Source: CAWATZ01 sp963784995
GTDB taxonomy: Bacteria > Planctomycetota > Planctomycetia > Gemmatales > Gemmataceae
NCBI GenBank assembly: GCA_963784995.1
Contig: CAWATZ010000003.1
Coordinates: forward strand, 310,001-374,000
DNA length: 64,000 bases
Reading direction: 5' to 3'
This document shows, piece after piece, positions 9,001-17,756 of this stretch (positions are counted from its first letter, which is position 1; each line of letters opens with the position of its first letter). Under the pieces are notes generated by a model that was not told where the DNA came from, ran no database searches, and saw only the letters and a list, made by a program, of their open reading frames with translations. Both the position numbers and the translations under genes were made by a program.

Positions 9001-11802
9001 GACCTGGTGATCCTGAACCAGCAGACGACTGGATATCGGGAGGAGATCCAGCACCAGTTGCTAACTCTTGTGCGGACGAGCAGCCCGCACGTAGCGATCG
9101 ACAAGCCAGGCGGCGTCTTTGTGCGCAACGCCGATCAGATCTCTCCCGAAGACGAACTCTTGCTGGAGGCAGTTGCGCGGGTGGTGCTGTCTGGCTCCGA
9201 GGGCTTGCTCGCCTCCCAACTGGACCAGCGGGAGCGTGTCTTTCAGACACCTGTCGGAACGGCCCCCGAAGTGGAGACACCTGAAAGATCGGCCGCGAAA
9301 AAAGAGAGAAACGGTGCGGCGCTGCTCCCGGCCAGGGCCGCACCGCCGCCCTCCGAAAAGTTGCTCCTGGCGAACGGTTATGGCGGCTTCACACTCAACG
9401 GGCAGGAGTACGTGATCACTTCGGGTCCGTCAGCTGCCGGGCCGGAAAAACGCCCCCTGCGAACGCCTGCTCCGTGGATCAATGTGGTGGCCAATGCCAG
9501 TTGTGGCTTCCTTGTTTCGGAGTGTGGCAGCGGCTTCTCGTGGGTGGGTAACAGTCAAGAGAATCGTCTCACACCCTGGAACAACGATCCCGTCTCCGAC
9601 CCTCCCGGCGAAGTGGTTTATTTGCGGGACGAGACGTCGGGTGAGGTCTGGCCCGTGCTGGGCCTCGCCCGTCAGGACGTGGCAACAGAATGCCGGCACG
9701 GCCAGGGCTACAGCGTCTTCAAGCAGAGTAGAAACGGCATCGACAGCGACATCCTCTTGCTGGTGCCCCTTGAAGAGCCGGTGAAGTTGATGCGTCTGAA
9801 AGTCTGCAATCGCGGCAGCCAGACCCGGCAGTTGTCGGCCACGTTTTATGCCGAGTGGGTGCTGGGCACCGTGCGCGATCGGGTACCCATGCAGGTCGTG
9901 TGTGAGGTCGATGCGGAAACGGGCGCGTTGCTGGCACGCAATGGGTTCAATGCGGATTACTCCAGTCGCGTTGCTGTTGCCGATGTCAGTCTCCGGCCGC
10001 GTACCGTGCTGGCGGACCGGACGGCCTTCGTGGGACGCAATGGGAGTTTAGCAAGCCCCGCCGCACTGAAGCGGACAGGTCTGTCCGGTCGCATTGAGGC
10101 GGGTTTGGACCCGTGCGCTGCCCTGCAGGTCCGCCTGGAACTGCCCCCGGGCAAAGAAATGGAGGTTGTTTTCCTCCTTGGCGAGGCAGCGGATTCCGCG
10201 GAAGCCCGGCGTCTGGTAACCCGCTATCGCGAGCCGGGCCGGGTCGCGGCCGCGCTGGCAGAAGTTCGCTGTTATTGGGATCAACTGCTGACGACCGTGC
10301 AGGTGCGGACTCCGAATCCAGCCCTGGACCTGTTGCTCAACCGCTGGCTGCTGTACCAGACGCTGAGCTGCCGGATACTGGCTCGGTCGGCATTCTACCA
10401 GTCCGGAGGAGCGTACGGCTTCCGCGATCAGCTTCAGGACGTCATGGCTCTGGTCTATGCCGCGCCGCAACAGACACGCCAACACATTCTGCGTGCGGCC
10501 GGCCGGCAGTTTGTCGAAGGAGACGTTCAGCACTGGTGGCATCCGCCGAGTGGCCGGGGCGTGCGAACGCGCTTTTCCGATGACTACCTGTTCTTGCCCT
10601 TTGTGGTGTGCCACTACGTCAGCATCACGGACGATACAGCCTTGCTGGAGGAACAGGTTCCATTTCTGCAAGCCCCGGTGCTGAGGCCCGACCAGGAAGA
10701 GGACTATGGCATGCCTCGTCCTGCCGACGAGGCAGCGACGGTTTACGAACACTGTGTGCGGGCCATCGAGCACGGTCTGCGTTTTGGCGAGCATGGGTTG
10801 CCCTTGATGGGCACGGGAGACTGGAATGACGGCATGAACCGGGTCGGCTCGGGTGGCAAGGGAGAAACCGTCTGGGGCGGCATGTTCTTGCTCACCATCC
10901 TTGGACAATTTGCCGACCTGGCTGAGCGCCGTGGCGACACGGACAGGGTGCGACGCTACCGTGCGGAGGCGGACCGTCTGCACAAGGCCATCGAAGAGCA
11001 GACCTGGGATGGTCGCTGGTATCGGCGGGCCTACTTCGATGATGGCACGCCGTTGGGTTCGGCGGACAGTGTCGAGTGCCAGATCGATTCGCTGACCCAG
11101 AGCTGGGCTGTCCTTTCCGGGGTGGGCGATCCGGAACGTGCCAGGGAGGCGATGTCCTGCGTGGAAGAGTACCTGGTCAAGCAAAGGGACCGCCTCATTC
11201 TGCTCTTCACGCCGCCGTTCGACAAGGGGCCGCAACAGCCGGGTTACGTTCGCGGCTACGTGCCCGGCACCCGCGAAAACGGAGGCCAGTACACACATGC
11301 CGCGACCTGGGTTGTCCAGGCGACCGCTCTGCTGGGCTCTGGCACCCGGGCTCTGGAGCTGTTCGATCTGCTCAATCCGATTCTGCATGCGTCCACACCA
11401 GAAGAGGTTCAGCGCTATCGGGTCGAACCCTACGTGGTGGCGGCCGACGTGTATAGCGAGCCACACAGCGGGCGCGGCGGTTGGACGTGGTACACGGGTG
11501 CGGCCGGCTGGCTCTACCGGGTCGCCCTGGAGACGATCCTTGGCTTCCGCGTCGAGGGCAGCCGGCTGCTGTTGAACCCCTGTGTTTCCCGCGACTTCCG
11601 CAGCTATGAGATCGTCTATCGCCACCGGACCACGAGCTATCAGATCCGTGTGGAGAATCCGGACGGAGTGGAGCGCGGCATCCGGAGCCTGGAGCTGGAT
11701 GGGGTGCCGCAGGCGGGGTTGGAAATCGGTTTGGTAGATGATGGGCAGAGGCATGAAGTTCGCGTCCTGATGGGCCTTCGCGAAAGGGTGAAGGATGAAT
11801 GA
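3040..11802 (+). CDS. Cyclic beta-1,2-glucan synthase (NdvB/ChvB-like), interrupted by three shifts
   Basis: Three consecutive reading frames join into one protein of about 2,920 residues, the usual size of NdvB. Order: an N-terminal part ('DLPRGYYARLPKLA', 'PLTIGELWAVPIMLRLALLE'); two membrane helices; a GT84 glycosyltransferase core ('ITLDTDTQLPRESA', 'EHRWTRGDWQILPW'); more membrane helices; a glycoamylase-like region ('GISESGYSTLD', 'SYMAHHQGMSLV'); and a C-terminal GH94 phosphorylase module ('QDVMALVYAAP', 'GTGDWNDGMNRVG') that sets ring size in the family. The enzyme builds cyclic glucans at the inner membrane, probably exported by the preceding ABC gene. AAGGAG lies before the ATG. One base appears to be missing near 4120, near 8350 and near 8655; family-like sequence resumes at once each time. 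A palindromic element (5450-5524) is inserted in frame between the transferase core and the next helices. Confidence 0.85.
5450..5524. repeat. In-frame palindromic element inside the glucan synthase
   Basis: Perfect 32-bp inverted arms (5450-5481 and 5493-5524) surround an 11-bp spacer. Each arm also contains a smaller palindrome (CACAGGC/GCCTGTG), so a cruciform or cloverleaf is possible. At 75 bp it adds exactly 25 codons, read as SPVATGGSPVS... and ...SQASRLWLRG. It falls where NdvB-type proteins normally pass straight from 'WQ.LPWLF' to 'NPLP...RWKIFDNLRRS', which suggests an insertion into a tolerant loop. Confidence 0.85.
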
Positions 11803-11817
11803 TGAAGACAGACAGCA

Positions 11818-11845
11818 TTGCATTCCCGGTTCTGAGCCGTATAAT
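11818..11845 (+). promoter_or_regulatory. Possible promoter upstream of the first RNA-like unit
   Basis: TTGCAT (11818-11823) and TATAAT (11840-11845) are 16 bases apart, just after the glucan synthase stop. Transcription from here would enter the RNA-like unit at 11901-12015. The -10 box is a full consensus; the -35 box is weaker. The call is tentative. Confidence 0.4.
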
Positions 11846-11900
11846 GAAGAGCAGTGGGGAGTCAGTGAGTTGTTATCTAACTCCGGAAAAGATTTCGGTT

Positions 11901-12015
11901 GAAGTCGTCGGATGACTAGCTGAAGGGCCCCCCGGCCGTGCCGGGGGGCCCGTTGACGAGTAAGCCGGCGTGATCGAATACCTCAGGGTGTTCGGCCACG
12001 CCGGTTCTTTTTTTC
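11901..12015 (+). ncRNA. Candidate structured RNA, unit A, ending in an intrinsic terminator
   Basis: The unit begins with a small hairpin (AGTCGT/ATGACT) followed by GGATGACTAG and TGAAG. A 12-bp GC hairpin follows (11925-11936 with 11940-11951). It ends in a long terminator stem (11965-12004) with a seven-T run at 12008-12014. A related unit lies 438 bases downstream (12339-12449). The terminator stems differ in sequence but keep pairing, including a G-C to A-T swap and a C-G to G-C swap. It could be a small RNA or a conserved 3' end of the upstream message. Confidence 0.5.
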
Positions 12016-12149
12016 CAGCCATTCACCCCCGGCGGTGGTGGCAGTGATGCCCCGAGTGGCGCGGGCTGGGGCAGGAGCTTTCCGGCCAAAGCCTCGGTTA
12101 GGCGAGTTGGGAGTTACGTTGCCCCGGCGGTTTGAGGAGGGAACTCATC

Positions 12150-12278
12150 ATGGAAGACATTCAGCAAGCAGTTCCGGATGTGCCCATGTCACCTGCGCCC
12201 ATTCCTCCCCTCCTGGCGCCCATATCGTGGGTGGCGTCGCGTTGGCTGCGGGCATCGTCCTGGTCCTTGGGGATGTAA
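12150..12278 (+). CDS. Possible 42-residue small protein
   Basis: An ATG at 12150 follows GAGGAGGG at a suitable distance and opens a 42-codon frame starting MEDIQQAVPDVPMSPAP, rich in proline and tryptophan. It lies between the two RNA-like units. In another frame the same DNA encodes a membrane-like stretch (IVGGVALAAGIVLVLG), so a one-base shift might have split a small membrane protein. I recognise no family; the support is the ribosome binding site and position only. Confidence 0.3.
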   Translation: MEDIQQAVPDVPMSPAPIPPLLAPISWVASRWLRASSWSLGM

Positions 12279-12338
12279 GCAGATTCTTGTTCCGCATAGC
12301 GACTTGTTTTCTCCAAGTCGAGCGTTACAATAACAATA

Positions 12339-12449
12339 GAAGTTGTTGGATGACTAGATGAAGAGTGACCTTGCAGCGCCGGGGAACTCGTCAGTCAGTA
12401 TGCCGACGTGGTGAAACACCTTGAGGTGTTCCACCACGTCGGTTTTTTT
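12339..12449 (+). ncRNA. Candidate structured RNA, unit B, ending in an intrinsic terminator
   Basis: The paralogue of unit A. It shares GAAGTYGTYGGATGACTAG and TGAAG at its 5' end and a terminator of the same length at its 3' end (stem 12403-12442, T-run 12443-12449). A possible promoter precedes it: TTGTTT (12304-12309), 16 bases, TACAAT (12326-12331), which would start transcription at the unit's first bases. The GC hairpin in the middle of unit A is not conserved. Its target or role is unknown. Confidence 0.5.
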
Positions 12450-12455
12450 CTAGGT

Positions 12456-12588
12456 TGGCAAACTTGGGGTGAGGATACTGCCATTCCTGGGGAATGTGCA
12501 GTACCGCCCAGGCAAACTGTAGCAATTCGCCCGGAAAACCCGGGGCGTTTCAAGCTCTCGCCCCAAGTTTGCCACCGTAGTTTTTTTT
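12456..12588 (+). other. Structured element with 18-bp terminal inverted repeats and a T8 tail
   Basis: Ends 12456-12473 and 12557-12574 pair over 18 bases with one mismatch (TGGCAAACTTGGGG... at the left). Inside are two further hairpins: TACTGC-CATTCC with GGAATG-T-GCAGTA, and CCCGG with CCGGG. The whole can fold as a three-way junction, followed by eight Ts at 12581-12588. It lies in the leader region of the amylase gene. It may be a structured RNA with a loose terminator or a small MITE-like DNA element; the sequence alone does not decide. Confidence 0.4.
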
Positions 12589-12723
12589 CGCCTTCGATGG
12601 CGCGCGACGATTGCAGTCACCAGGGGAGTGAACCGATGTGGACAGGGCAAAGACGTACTGGCCACACACGCCCAGGTCAGTAACCCTGGTCCTACGGAGC
12701 GTTGCGAAATGAAGGAGATGGCC

Positions 12724-14007
12724 ATGCTGATCGAGATGCCGATGCCGTGTGTGATAGTTGCTCCTTTGCCACCAAGCGTCCGACGTTCGACCGAAGTGAA
12801 CAATTACCACGGGGATGGGCGAGACGTTCTTCTGCAAGGATTTCACTGGGACTCTCACATCGGAGCAGTCGATCCGGCCACCCGGACCAAGAAAAGCTGG
12901 TATCGGATCCTCCTGGACAACGCGGTGACGATCCGGTCGGCTGGCTTCAGCTGGGTGTGGTTCCCTCCCCCTTCGGACTCCCTGGCGCCCCAGGGCTACA
13001 TGCCCAGAAGGTGGAATGTCCTGGACACGGCATTCGGCACCGAGGCCGAACTCACGGCGGCAATCGGGGCCCTGGCCCCGGTCAAGGTGTTGGCGGACGT
13101 CGTCGTCAATCATCGGGTCGGCGTCGCCACTTCCGGTGCGGATTTCGAGGAACCCCCGTTTCCGAACAACCGGGCGGCCGTCACCAGAGACGACGATTCC
13201 GGCGTGGGGACGGGTAACGCGGACACCGGCGAGCACAACGCCGCCGGCCGCGACCTGGACCACACCAACCCGGATGTGCGGGCCTGTATCAAGACCTATC
13301 TTCGCCGGCTCAAGGCCGTCGGGTTCAAAGGGTGGCGCTATGACCTGGTCAAAGGGTTTCATGGCAGGTTCGTCGGTGAGTATAACGATGCAACCGCACC
13401 AGACTTTTCGGTCGGTGAGTTCTTCGATGGCGACCGGCAGAAGGTGACCAACTGGATCAATGCCGCGGGGGGCAAATCCACGGCTTTCGACTTTCCGACG
13501 CGCTACCTTCTCTTCGATGCCTGCACCAGTGACAACTATAGCCGCTTGCGGACGGTTACCGGTGGTCGAGTCGTGCCGGGCGGTCTCATTGGTTTCTGGC
13601 CGAGCAGGTCCGTGACCTTCCTGGACAACCACGATACCGAGTACGGCAGGGAATCGGTACAGGAGCGGCATAACAACACCAACCGCCACTTCACCGGGAA
13701 AATGGCGGCGCTGGGATATGCTTACGTACTGACCCATCCAGGCATTCCCTGTGTATTCTGGCGCCACTACTTCGATTGGGGCAACTCACTGCGTCAGCAG
13801 ATCGATCAGCTGCTCAAAGTCCGCAAGAACGCCGGCCTCCATGCAGGCTCTTTCGTGGACATCAAGGAAGCGCGGCAAGGATTGTATGCAGCGATCCTCG
13901 ATGGCAAGGTGGCGGTCAAGCTGGGTTCCAGCAACTGGTCCCCCGGGAGTGCCTGGAGGCTTGCTCTGGCCGGAGAGAAGTTCGCGGTCTGGACGCGAAG
14001 CCATTGA
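12724..14007 (+). CDS. GH13 alpha-amylase of the plant/bacterial single-domain type
   Basis: A 427-residue (beta/alpha)8 glycosidase that should hydrolyse internal alpha-1,4 bonds of starch or glycogen. The family's N-terminal 'VLLQGFHWDSH' and 'GFSWVWFPPPSDSLAPQGYMP' are present. Conserved regions: I DVVVNHR; II GWRYDLVKG with the nucleophile Asp; III VGEFF with the acid/base Glu; IV FLDNHDTE with the third carboxylate. I chose the ATG at 12724 because AAGGAG lies six bases upstream; an earlier GTG at 12628 is possible but has poor spacing. There is no clear signal peptide, although the N-terminus is hydrophobic. It stands alone downstream of the RNA-rich region and is convergent with the pabB operon. 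Confidence 0.85.
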   Translation: MLIEMPMPCVIVAPLPPSVRRSTEVNNYHGDGRDVLLQGFHWDSHIGAVDPATRTKKSWYRILLDNAVTIRSAGFSWVWFPPPSDSLAPQGYMPRRWNVLDTAFGTEAELTAAIGALAPVKVLADVVVNHRVGVATSGADFEEPPFPNNRAAVTRDDDSGVGTGNADTGEHNAAGRDLDHTNPDVRACIKTYLRRLKAVGFKGWRYDLVKGFHGRFVGEYNDATAPDFSVGEFFDGDRQKVTNWINAAGGKSTAFDFPTRYLLFDACTSDNYSRLRTVTGGRVVPGGLIGFWPSRSVTFLDNHDTEYGRESVQERHNNTNRHFTGKMAALGYAYVLTHPGIPCVFWRHYFDWGNSLRQQIDQLLKVRKNAGLHAGSFVDIKEARQGLYAAILDGKVAVKLGSSNWSPGSAWRLALAGEKFAVWTRSH

Positions 14008-14120
14008 CTGGAAGGGGAAGTCAGCGGCTTGCTCAATCGCCCTACCTGTGTCACACTCCAACAAATTGGCAGGCAGACACGTGAGCGGGGAGTATTTGAT
14101 TGGGCTGCACTTTGGGAGCT

Positions 14121-15581
14121 TCACTCCAGTGCCCGCAGCAGCCCCCGGGCCTTGTGCAACGTCTCGGCATACTCTCCCTCCGGAGTGGAGTCGGCCACAA
14201 TGCCACCGCCGACGGGAAACTGCAACCACCCCCCGGCCAGCGTCATGGTCCGGATCAGGATGCTGGTGTCCATCGCTCCATCGAAGCCGACGTATCCCAG
14301 GCTACCGCAATAGGGTCCGCGCACGGTCGGCTCCAGCTCGACGATGATCTCCATGGCCCGGATCTTCGGCGCTCCCGTCACCGAGCCGCCGGGAAACGCT
14401 GCCCGCAGCAGGTCCACCGGCCCCAGCCCTGGACGGAGCCGGCCACGCACCTCCGACACCAGATGATGGACGTAGCGGTAGCTCTCCAACCGGCAGACCG
14501 CCTCGACGCGGACCGTCCCATATTGGCAGACCCGGCCCAGGTCGTTTCGCAGCAGGTCGATGATCATGATGTTCTCGGCCCGGTCCTTCAGCGAGCGGAG
14601 CAGCTCCTCGGCCTGCCGGCGGTCCTCTTCCGGCGTGGCCCCGCGGGGCCGGGTGCCCTTGATCGGCCGGGTCTCCACCTCTCCGTCTTCCAGACGCAGA
14701 AACCGCTCCGGCGAGGCGCTGAGCAGGATCGCCTCGCCCAGGTCGAAGTAGCCGGCAAAGGGAGCGGGGTTGCGCTGCCGCAGGCGGGCGTACAGCTCCA
14801 GCGGCGGCAGCGGACAGCGGGCCAGCAGCCGCTGGGCCAGGTTGACCTGGAAGCAGTCGCCGGCGTGGACGTACTCGATGCCGCGGCGGATCGTCTCCAG
14901 ATACCGGGGGCGGTCAAAGTTGCTGAAGACGCCCGGGAGGCCGGGGACCGCTGACAGCGTTAGCCCGAAGCGAGGGTCGCTGTTTCCCTCGCTTGCGCTT
15001 CGGGCTAACACCGCCCCTGCCAGCTGTCCTCGCACCCACTCCATCCTCTCCCAGGCCCGCTGTTGCCGTTGCCGTTCCGTTGCCGCGGGCAAGCCGGTGG
15101 AGATCACCCAGGCCCGGCCTTCGACTCCGTCAAACGCCACCACCCAGTCATAGAACCCCAGCGCCAGGTCCGGCAGGCCAAAGTCGTCGCGGGCCGGCCA
15201 GGGCAGCCGCTCCAGATGATGACACAGGTCATAGCCGAACAGGCCCGCCGCTCCCCCCTGAAACGGTGGCACCCCGGGGACCGTACGCAACGGCCACCGG
15301 GCCAGCAGCTGGCGGAGCGCGGCGAAGGGATCGGCTGTCTCCAGCGATCCCGAAGCCAGCGCGTCAGGAACGTTACAAGACCAGCTCACCTCCCCCCGGC
15401 GCGAACGCAGCCAGCCAAAGGGGTCGGCCGTGACAAAGGAATAGCGTCCCAGGCTCGGATGGCTGTTGGCGCTGTCGAGGAAGAGCAGGTGCGGCAGGTG
15501 CTGCAGCCGGAGACAGACTTCCCACGGGTCAGGGGCCGGGATCAGCTCCCGGATCAGCGGCGTTGGCTCAGGTTTCTCCAT
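14121..15581 (-). CDS. pabB: Aminodeoxychorismate synthase component I
   Basis: A 486-residue chorismate-binding enzyme that makes 4-amino-4-deoxychorismate, the precursor of p-aminobenzoate. Visible signatures: GDCFQVNLAQR, PIKGTRPRG (the Lys of PIKGT is typical of PabB, whereas TrpE has PIAGT), ENIMIIDLLRNDLGRV, the FPGGSVTGAPK block and the C-terminal YCGSLGYVGFDG. Its start overlaps the end of the upstream dihydropteroate-synthase-like gene by 14 bases, so the two are co-translated. A 51-bp palindromic element (14959-15009) inserts 17 residues (ARSASEG...) in frame near residues 191-208, in the linker before the chorismate-binding domain. Four genes of the window share such insertions. 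Confidence 0.9.
   Translation of the reverse strand: MEKPEPTPLIRELIPAPDPWEVCLRLQHLPHLLFLDSANSHPSLGRYSFVTADPFGWLRSRRGEVSWSCNVPDALASGSLETADPFAALRQLLARWPLRTVPGVPPFQGGAAGLFGYDLCHHLERLPWPARDDFGLPDLALGFYDWVVAFDGVEGRAWVISTGLPAATERQRQQRAWERMEWVRGQLAGAVLARSASEGNSDPRFGLTLSAVPGLPGVFSNFDRPRYLETIRRGIEYVHAGDCFQVNLAQRLLARCPLPPLELYARLRQRNPAPFAGYFDLGEAILLSASPERFLRLEDGEVETRPIKGTRPRGATPEEDRRQAEELLRSLKDRAENIMIIDLLRNDLGRVCQYGTVRVEAVCRLESYRYVHHLVSEVRGRLRPGLGPVDLLRAAFPGGSVTGAPKIRAMEIIVELEPTVRGPYCGSLGYVGFDGAMDTSILIRTMTLAGGWLQFPVGGGIVADSTPEGEYAETLHKARGLLRALE
14959..15009. repeat. In-frame palindromic element (ARSASEG type) inside pabB
   Basis: The arms begin GTTAGCCCGAAGCG and end in its complement, with a short bulge; the inner part is CGAGGG/CCCTCG. 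It is exactly 51 bp and adds 17 codons on the minus strand. The frame is open on both sides and PabB motifs continue afterwards, so the element is carried without breaking the gene. Confidence 0.75.
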
Positions 15582-16980
15582 CCATCTTGTCCTCTCCGGA
15601 GAGCGGCGCGCTTGTTGTATGGCCGTGACTCTGTTCCGGCACGGTGAGAAAGCCCCAGCGCAGGGCCTGGTCCTGAACGTAGTTCTTCCCCAGCGTCAGG
15701 GCCGTCGCCGCCTTGGCCATCTCGTAACCCAGGTAGAACGCATGGGATGGATCGATCGGCTCGCGCCGGCTCATCTCGGCGAACAGGTCAAACGGATCGC
15801 TCCCTTGCAAGTGCATCGCCCGGTTGATGACGTGGATCAACCCATCCTCGGCGAACAGCCGGAAGTTGCGATCGTGGACCTGCCGGGCCAGCTCCGCCAG
15901 CGTTTGCGGGCCGTGCCGTCGCAGCCGGGGATCGCGCAGCAACACCAGGTCCGGCTCCAGGTGCTTGGGAAGCACCTTCTGCGTGACCGCATGGTAGACC
16001 AGCCGCCGGGCCAGATCCAACTCGCGGACACAGCTGCGGCACCAGTTAATCACCTGCGTGGTCAGCACGCTGCGAATGGCCAGCTCCTGACAGAACCCCA
16101 GCAGCAGCACGTTGACCCCGGCCGAGTCCACGTCGGTCAGCTCGGTCAGGTTGCCCACACCCATCAGCATCTCGGCCTGCGGATACCGGCGGCGCACTTC
16201 CAGATACCGAGACACCGAGGGGGCAAATCCAAGGCCAATCGGCTCCAGCACCGGGTCGATGCGGAAGGGGACGCCCCAGGCAGTCAGGCGGTCGATGGTC
16301 TGGTCCAGTCCGCCCAGCGTGGGCAAGTCATCGGGGAGGACGACCACCTCGCAGCCCCAGTCCCGGGCAGCCTCGACGTTGCTGCCGTTGACGCTCAGGA
16401 CCAGTTCCGCACCCGAACGCACCGCGGCCAGGACCTCGGCGGGGTTGAAGCTGTCGATGGAGACGCGATGGCCGGCGTCCTTCAGGACCTTGACCGCGTC
16501 GCCGACCTCGGTCCAGGTCAAGCCCGGATCACAGCCAACGTCGATGATGTCGGCTCCTGCATTGCGGAGGGTCCGGGCCTGCTCCAGCAACTGTTCCCGG
16601 CTCAGCCGGGGAGCGTGGTTGATCTCCGCCAGGATGGCGATGTCGAACCGCCCGTAATCGGTGGGCGTTGTGCGGGTCATCTGGAAGAATTCGGGCAGGT
16701 CGCGCAGATCGGCCGGGCCGCGCTCTACCTCGGTCCCGACCGCCTCACGCACCAGCGCCAGGTCGCCGGCACACAGGCCGGGCAGGATGACGCGCACAAC
16801 GCCTGCGGGCACCGTCAGGTGCCTGGCAATCCAGGGAGTCGTCGCCAGGGCGACGACGGTGATGGGCAGGACGGAGACGCCCCAGTCGAACCCAGCGCGC
16901 GGAGCCAGCTCCTCCAGGGTGCGGCGCAGGGCCGGCTCGGCAAGCTTGCCGGTGACAAAGAGCAATCGCGGTCGGTCCAT
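15568..16980 (-). CDS. Dihydropteroate-synthase-like protein (TIGR00284/DUF6513 type)
   Basis: A 470-residue protein. An N-terminal domain (~1-115) not found in folate FolP precedes a TIM-barrel pterin-binding domain: 'ILAEINHAPRLS', 'GADIIDVGCDPG', 'HRVSIDSFNP', 'ELVLSVNGSN', 'FRIDPVLEP', 'MLMGVGNLTELTD'. This matches the dihydropteroate-synthase-related family of methanogens, methylotrophs and planctomycetes. Planctomycetes are known to carry tetrahydromethanopterin C1 genes, and the downstream partner here is PabB. I infer that the pair serves p-aminobenzoate-dependent pterin cofactor synthesis, more likely methanopterin-type than folate. GGAGG sits very close to the ATG. The substrate is not proven by sequence. 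Confidence 0.75.
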   Translation of the reverse strand: MDRPRLLFVTGKLAEPALRRTLEELAPRAGFDWGVSVLPITVVALATTPWIARHLTVPAGVVRVILPGLCAGDLALVREAVGTEVERGPADLRDLPEFFQMTRTTPTDYGRFDIAILAEINHAPRLSREQLLEQARTLRNAGADIIDVGCDPGLTWTEVGDAVKVLKDAGHRVSIDSFNPAEVLAAVRSGAELVLSVNGSNVEAARDWGCEVVVLPDDLPTLGGLDQTIDRLTAWGVPFRIDPVLEPIGLGFAPSVSRYLEVRRRYPQAEMLMGVGNLTELTDVDSAGVNVLLLGFCQELAIRSVLTTQVINWCRSCVRELDLARRLVYHAVTQKVLPKHLEPDLVLLRDPRLRRHGPQTLAELARQVHDRNFRLFAEDGLIHVINRAMHLQGSDPFDLFAEMSRREPIDPSHAFYLGYEMAKAATALTLGKNYVQDQALRWGFLTVPEQSHGHTTSAPLSGEDKMDGET

Positions 16981-17081
16981 TCCTCCAGCTTACCGCAGTC
17001 TTCCTTCCCTGACGAGAGGCCAGGGCGTCCAGACAGAGGGCGATCAGGGCCCGAGGACGCGGCAAGATTCTACGCGCCGCG

Positions 17082-17756
17082 TCAGTCCGAGAAGCTGAAG
17101 TGAAGGAAGAGCAGGCGGTCATCGGCTTCAAGGACAAAGTCATCCCAAGAGATGGCATAGAATCGGGTTTCGGTGATGCGGATTTGCCAGGCGGATCGAG
17201 GCTGGATCACCTCTTCCAGCGCGCGGATCAGGATGTCAACGAGACCACCCCGGCCCCTTTCGTCGAGGAAAGCAAGGCAGTCTGGGCCAGCCCGAAGGGT
17301 TCTCAGCGAATCGAACATCCACCGGGTCAGAATGTCTCGGCGGGCGACCCTCCAATCCGGGAGTTTCTCCAGCGACACAGGGCGGCAGCACTCCGGAAAG
17401 TGATCTCTCACTTGATCGGCGAGAGGGCCTACCGGCCGACGCAGCGTCGGGGCAAACCAGTAACTGATGTCGCTTCTGTGTTGGTTGACCTGGGAATAAG
17501 CCCGGAGCATCCCCTCCAGTCTTCCCAGTGCGAGCAAGGTCGGTGAATCCCACAGAGGAACGCGACCGGCCACGAGGTCGGCCCACGCCGGGTCAATGCA
17601 GTCGGGAGGCCGCACCCCCTTCTCGGCCCATTTGCGGAGGTATTCCGCCCGCGCCCTCTGGCCGCGATCCTCCAGCCAGTCGGCATAGACGAGCCTGGTT
17701 GCCGTGTCGTCGGGATGGGCCTGGATGGCACGGATAAAAGCATCTTCGTCGGTCAT
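17082..17756 (-). CDS. TIGR02996 domain protein
   Basis: A 224-residue protein with the planctomycete repeat-companion motif at its N-terminus: 'AFIRAIQAHPDDTATRLVYA', then DWLEDRGQRARAEYLR. The rest is of unknown function and ends in acidic and aromatic sequence (LEADDRLLFLHFSFSD). I chose the ATG at 17756, since the motif starts there and a GGAG lies upstream; the longer frame to 17786 adds only basic residues. The domain is very common and lineage-specific in Gemmata-type genomes, and no biochemical role is known. It is divergent from the radical SAM gene across a 190-base gap that contains two copies of ATCGTGTTTGCTC. Confidence 0.7.
   Translation of the reverse strand: MTDEDAFIRAIQAHPDDTATRLVYADWLEDRGQRARAEYLRKWAEKGVRPPDCIDPAWADLVAGRVPLWDSPTLLALGRLEGMLRAYSQVNQHRSDISYWFAPTLRRPVGPLADQVRDHFPECCRPVSLEKLPDWRVARRDILTRWMFDSLRTLRAGPDCLAFLDERGRGGLVDILIRALEEVIQPRSAWQIRITETRFYAISWDDFVLEADDRLLFLHFSFSD

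Noticed and set aside
3040..11802. Programmed ribosomal frameshifting in the glucan synthase
   Set aside because: None of the three shift sites shows a slippery heptamer, and three shifts of the same sign in one gene fit indel errors better.
15466..17103. 545-codon plus-strand frame
   Set aside because: Antisense to the dihydropteroate-synthase-like gene, which has clear family motifs.
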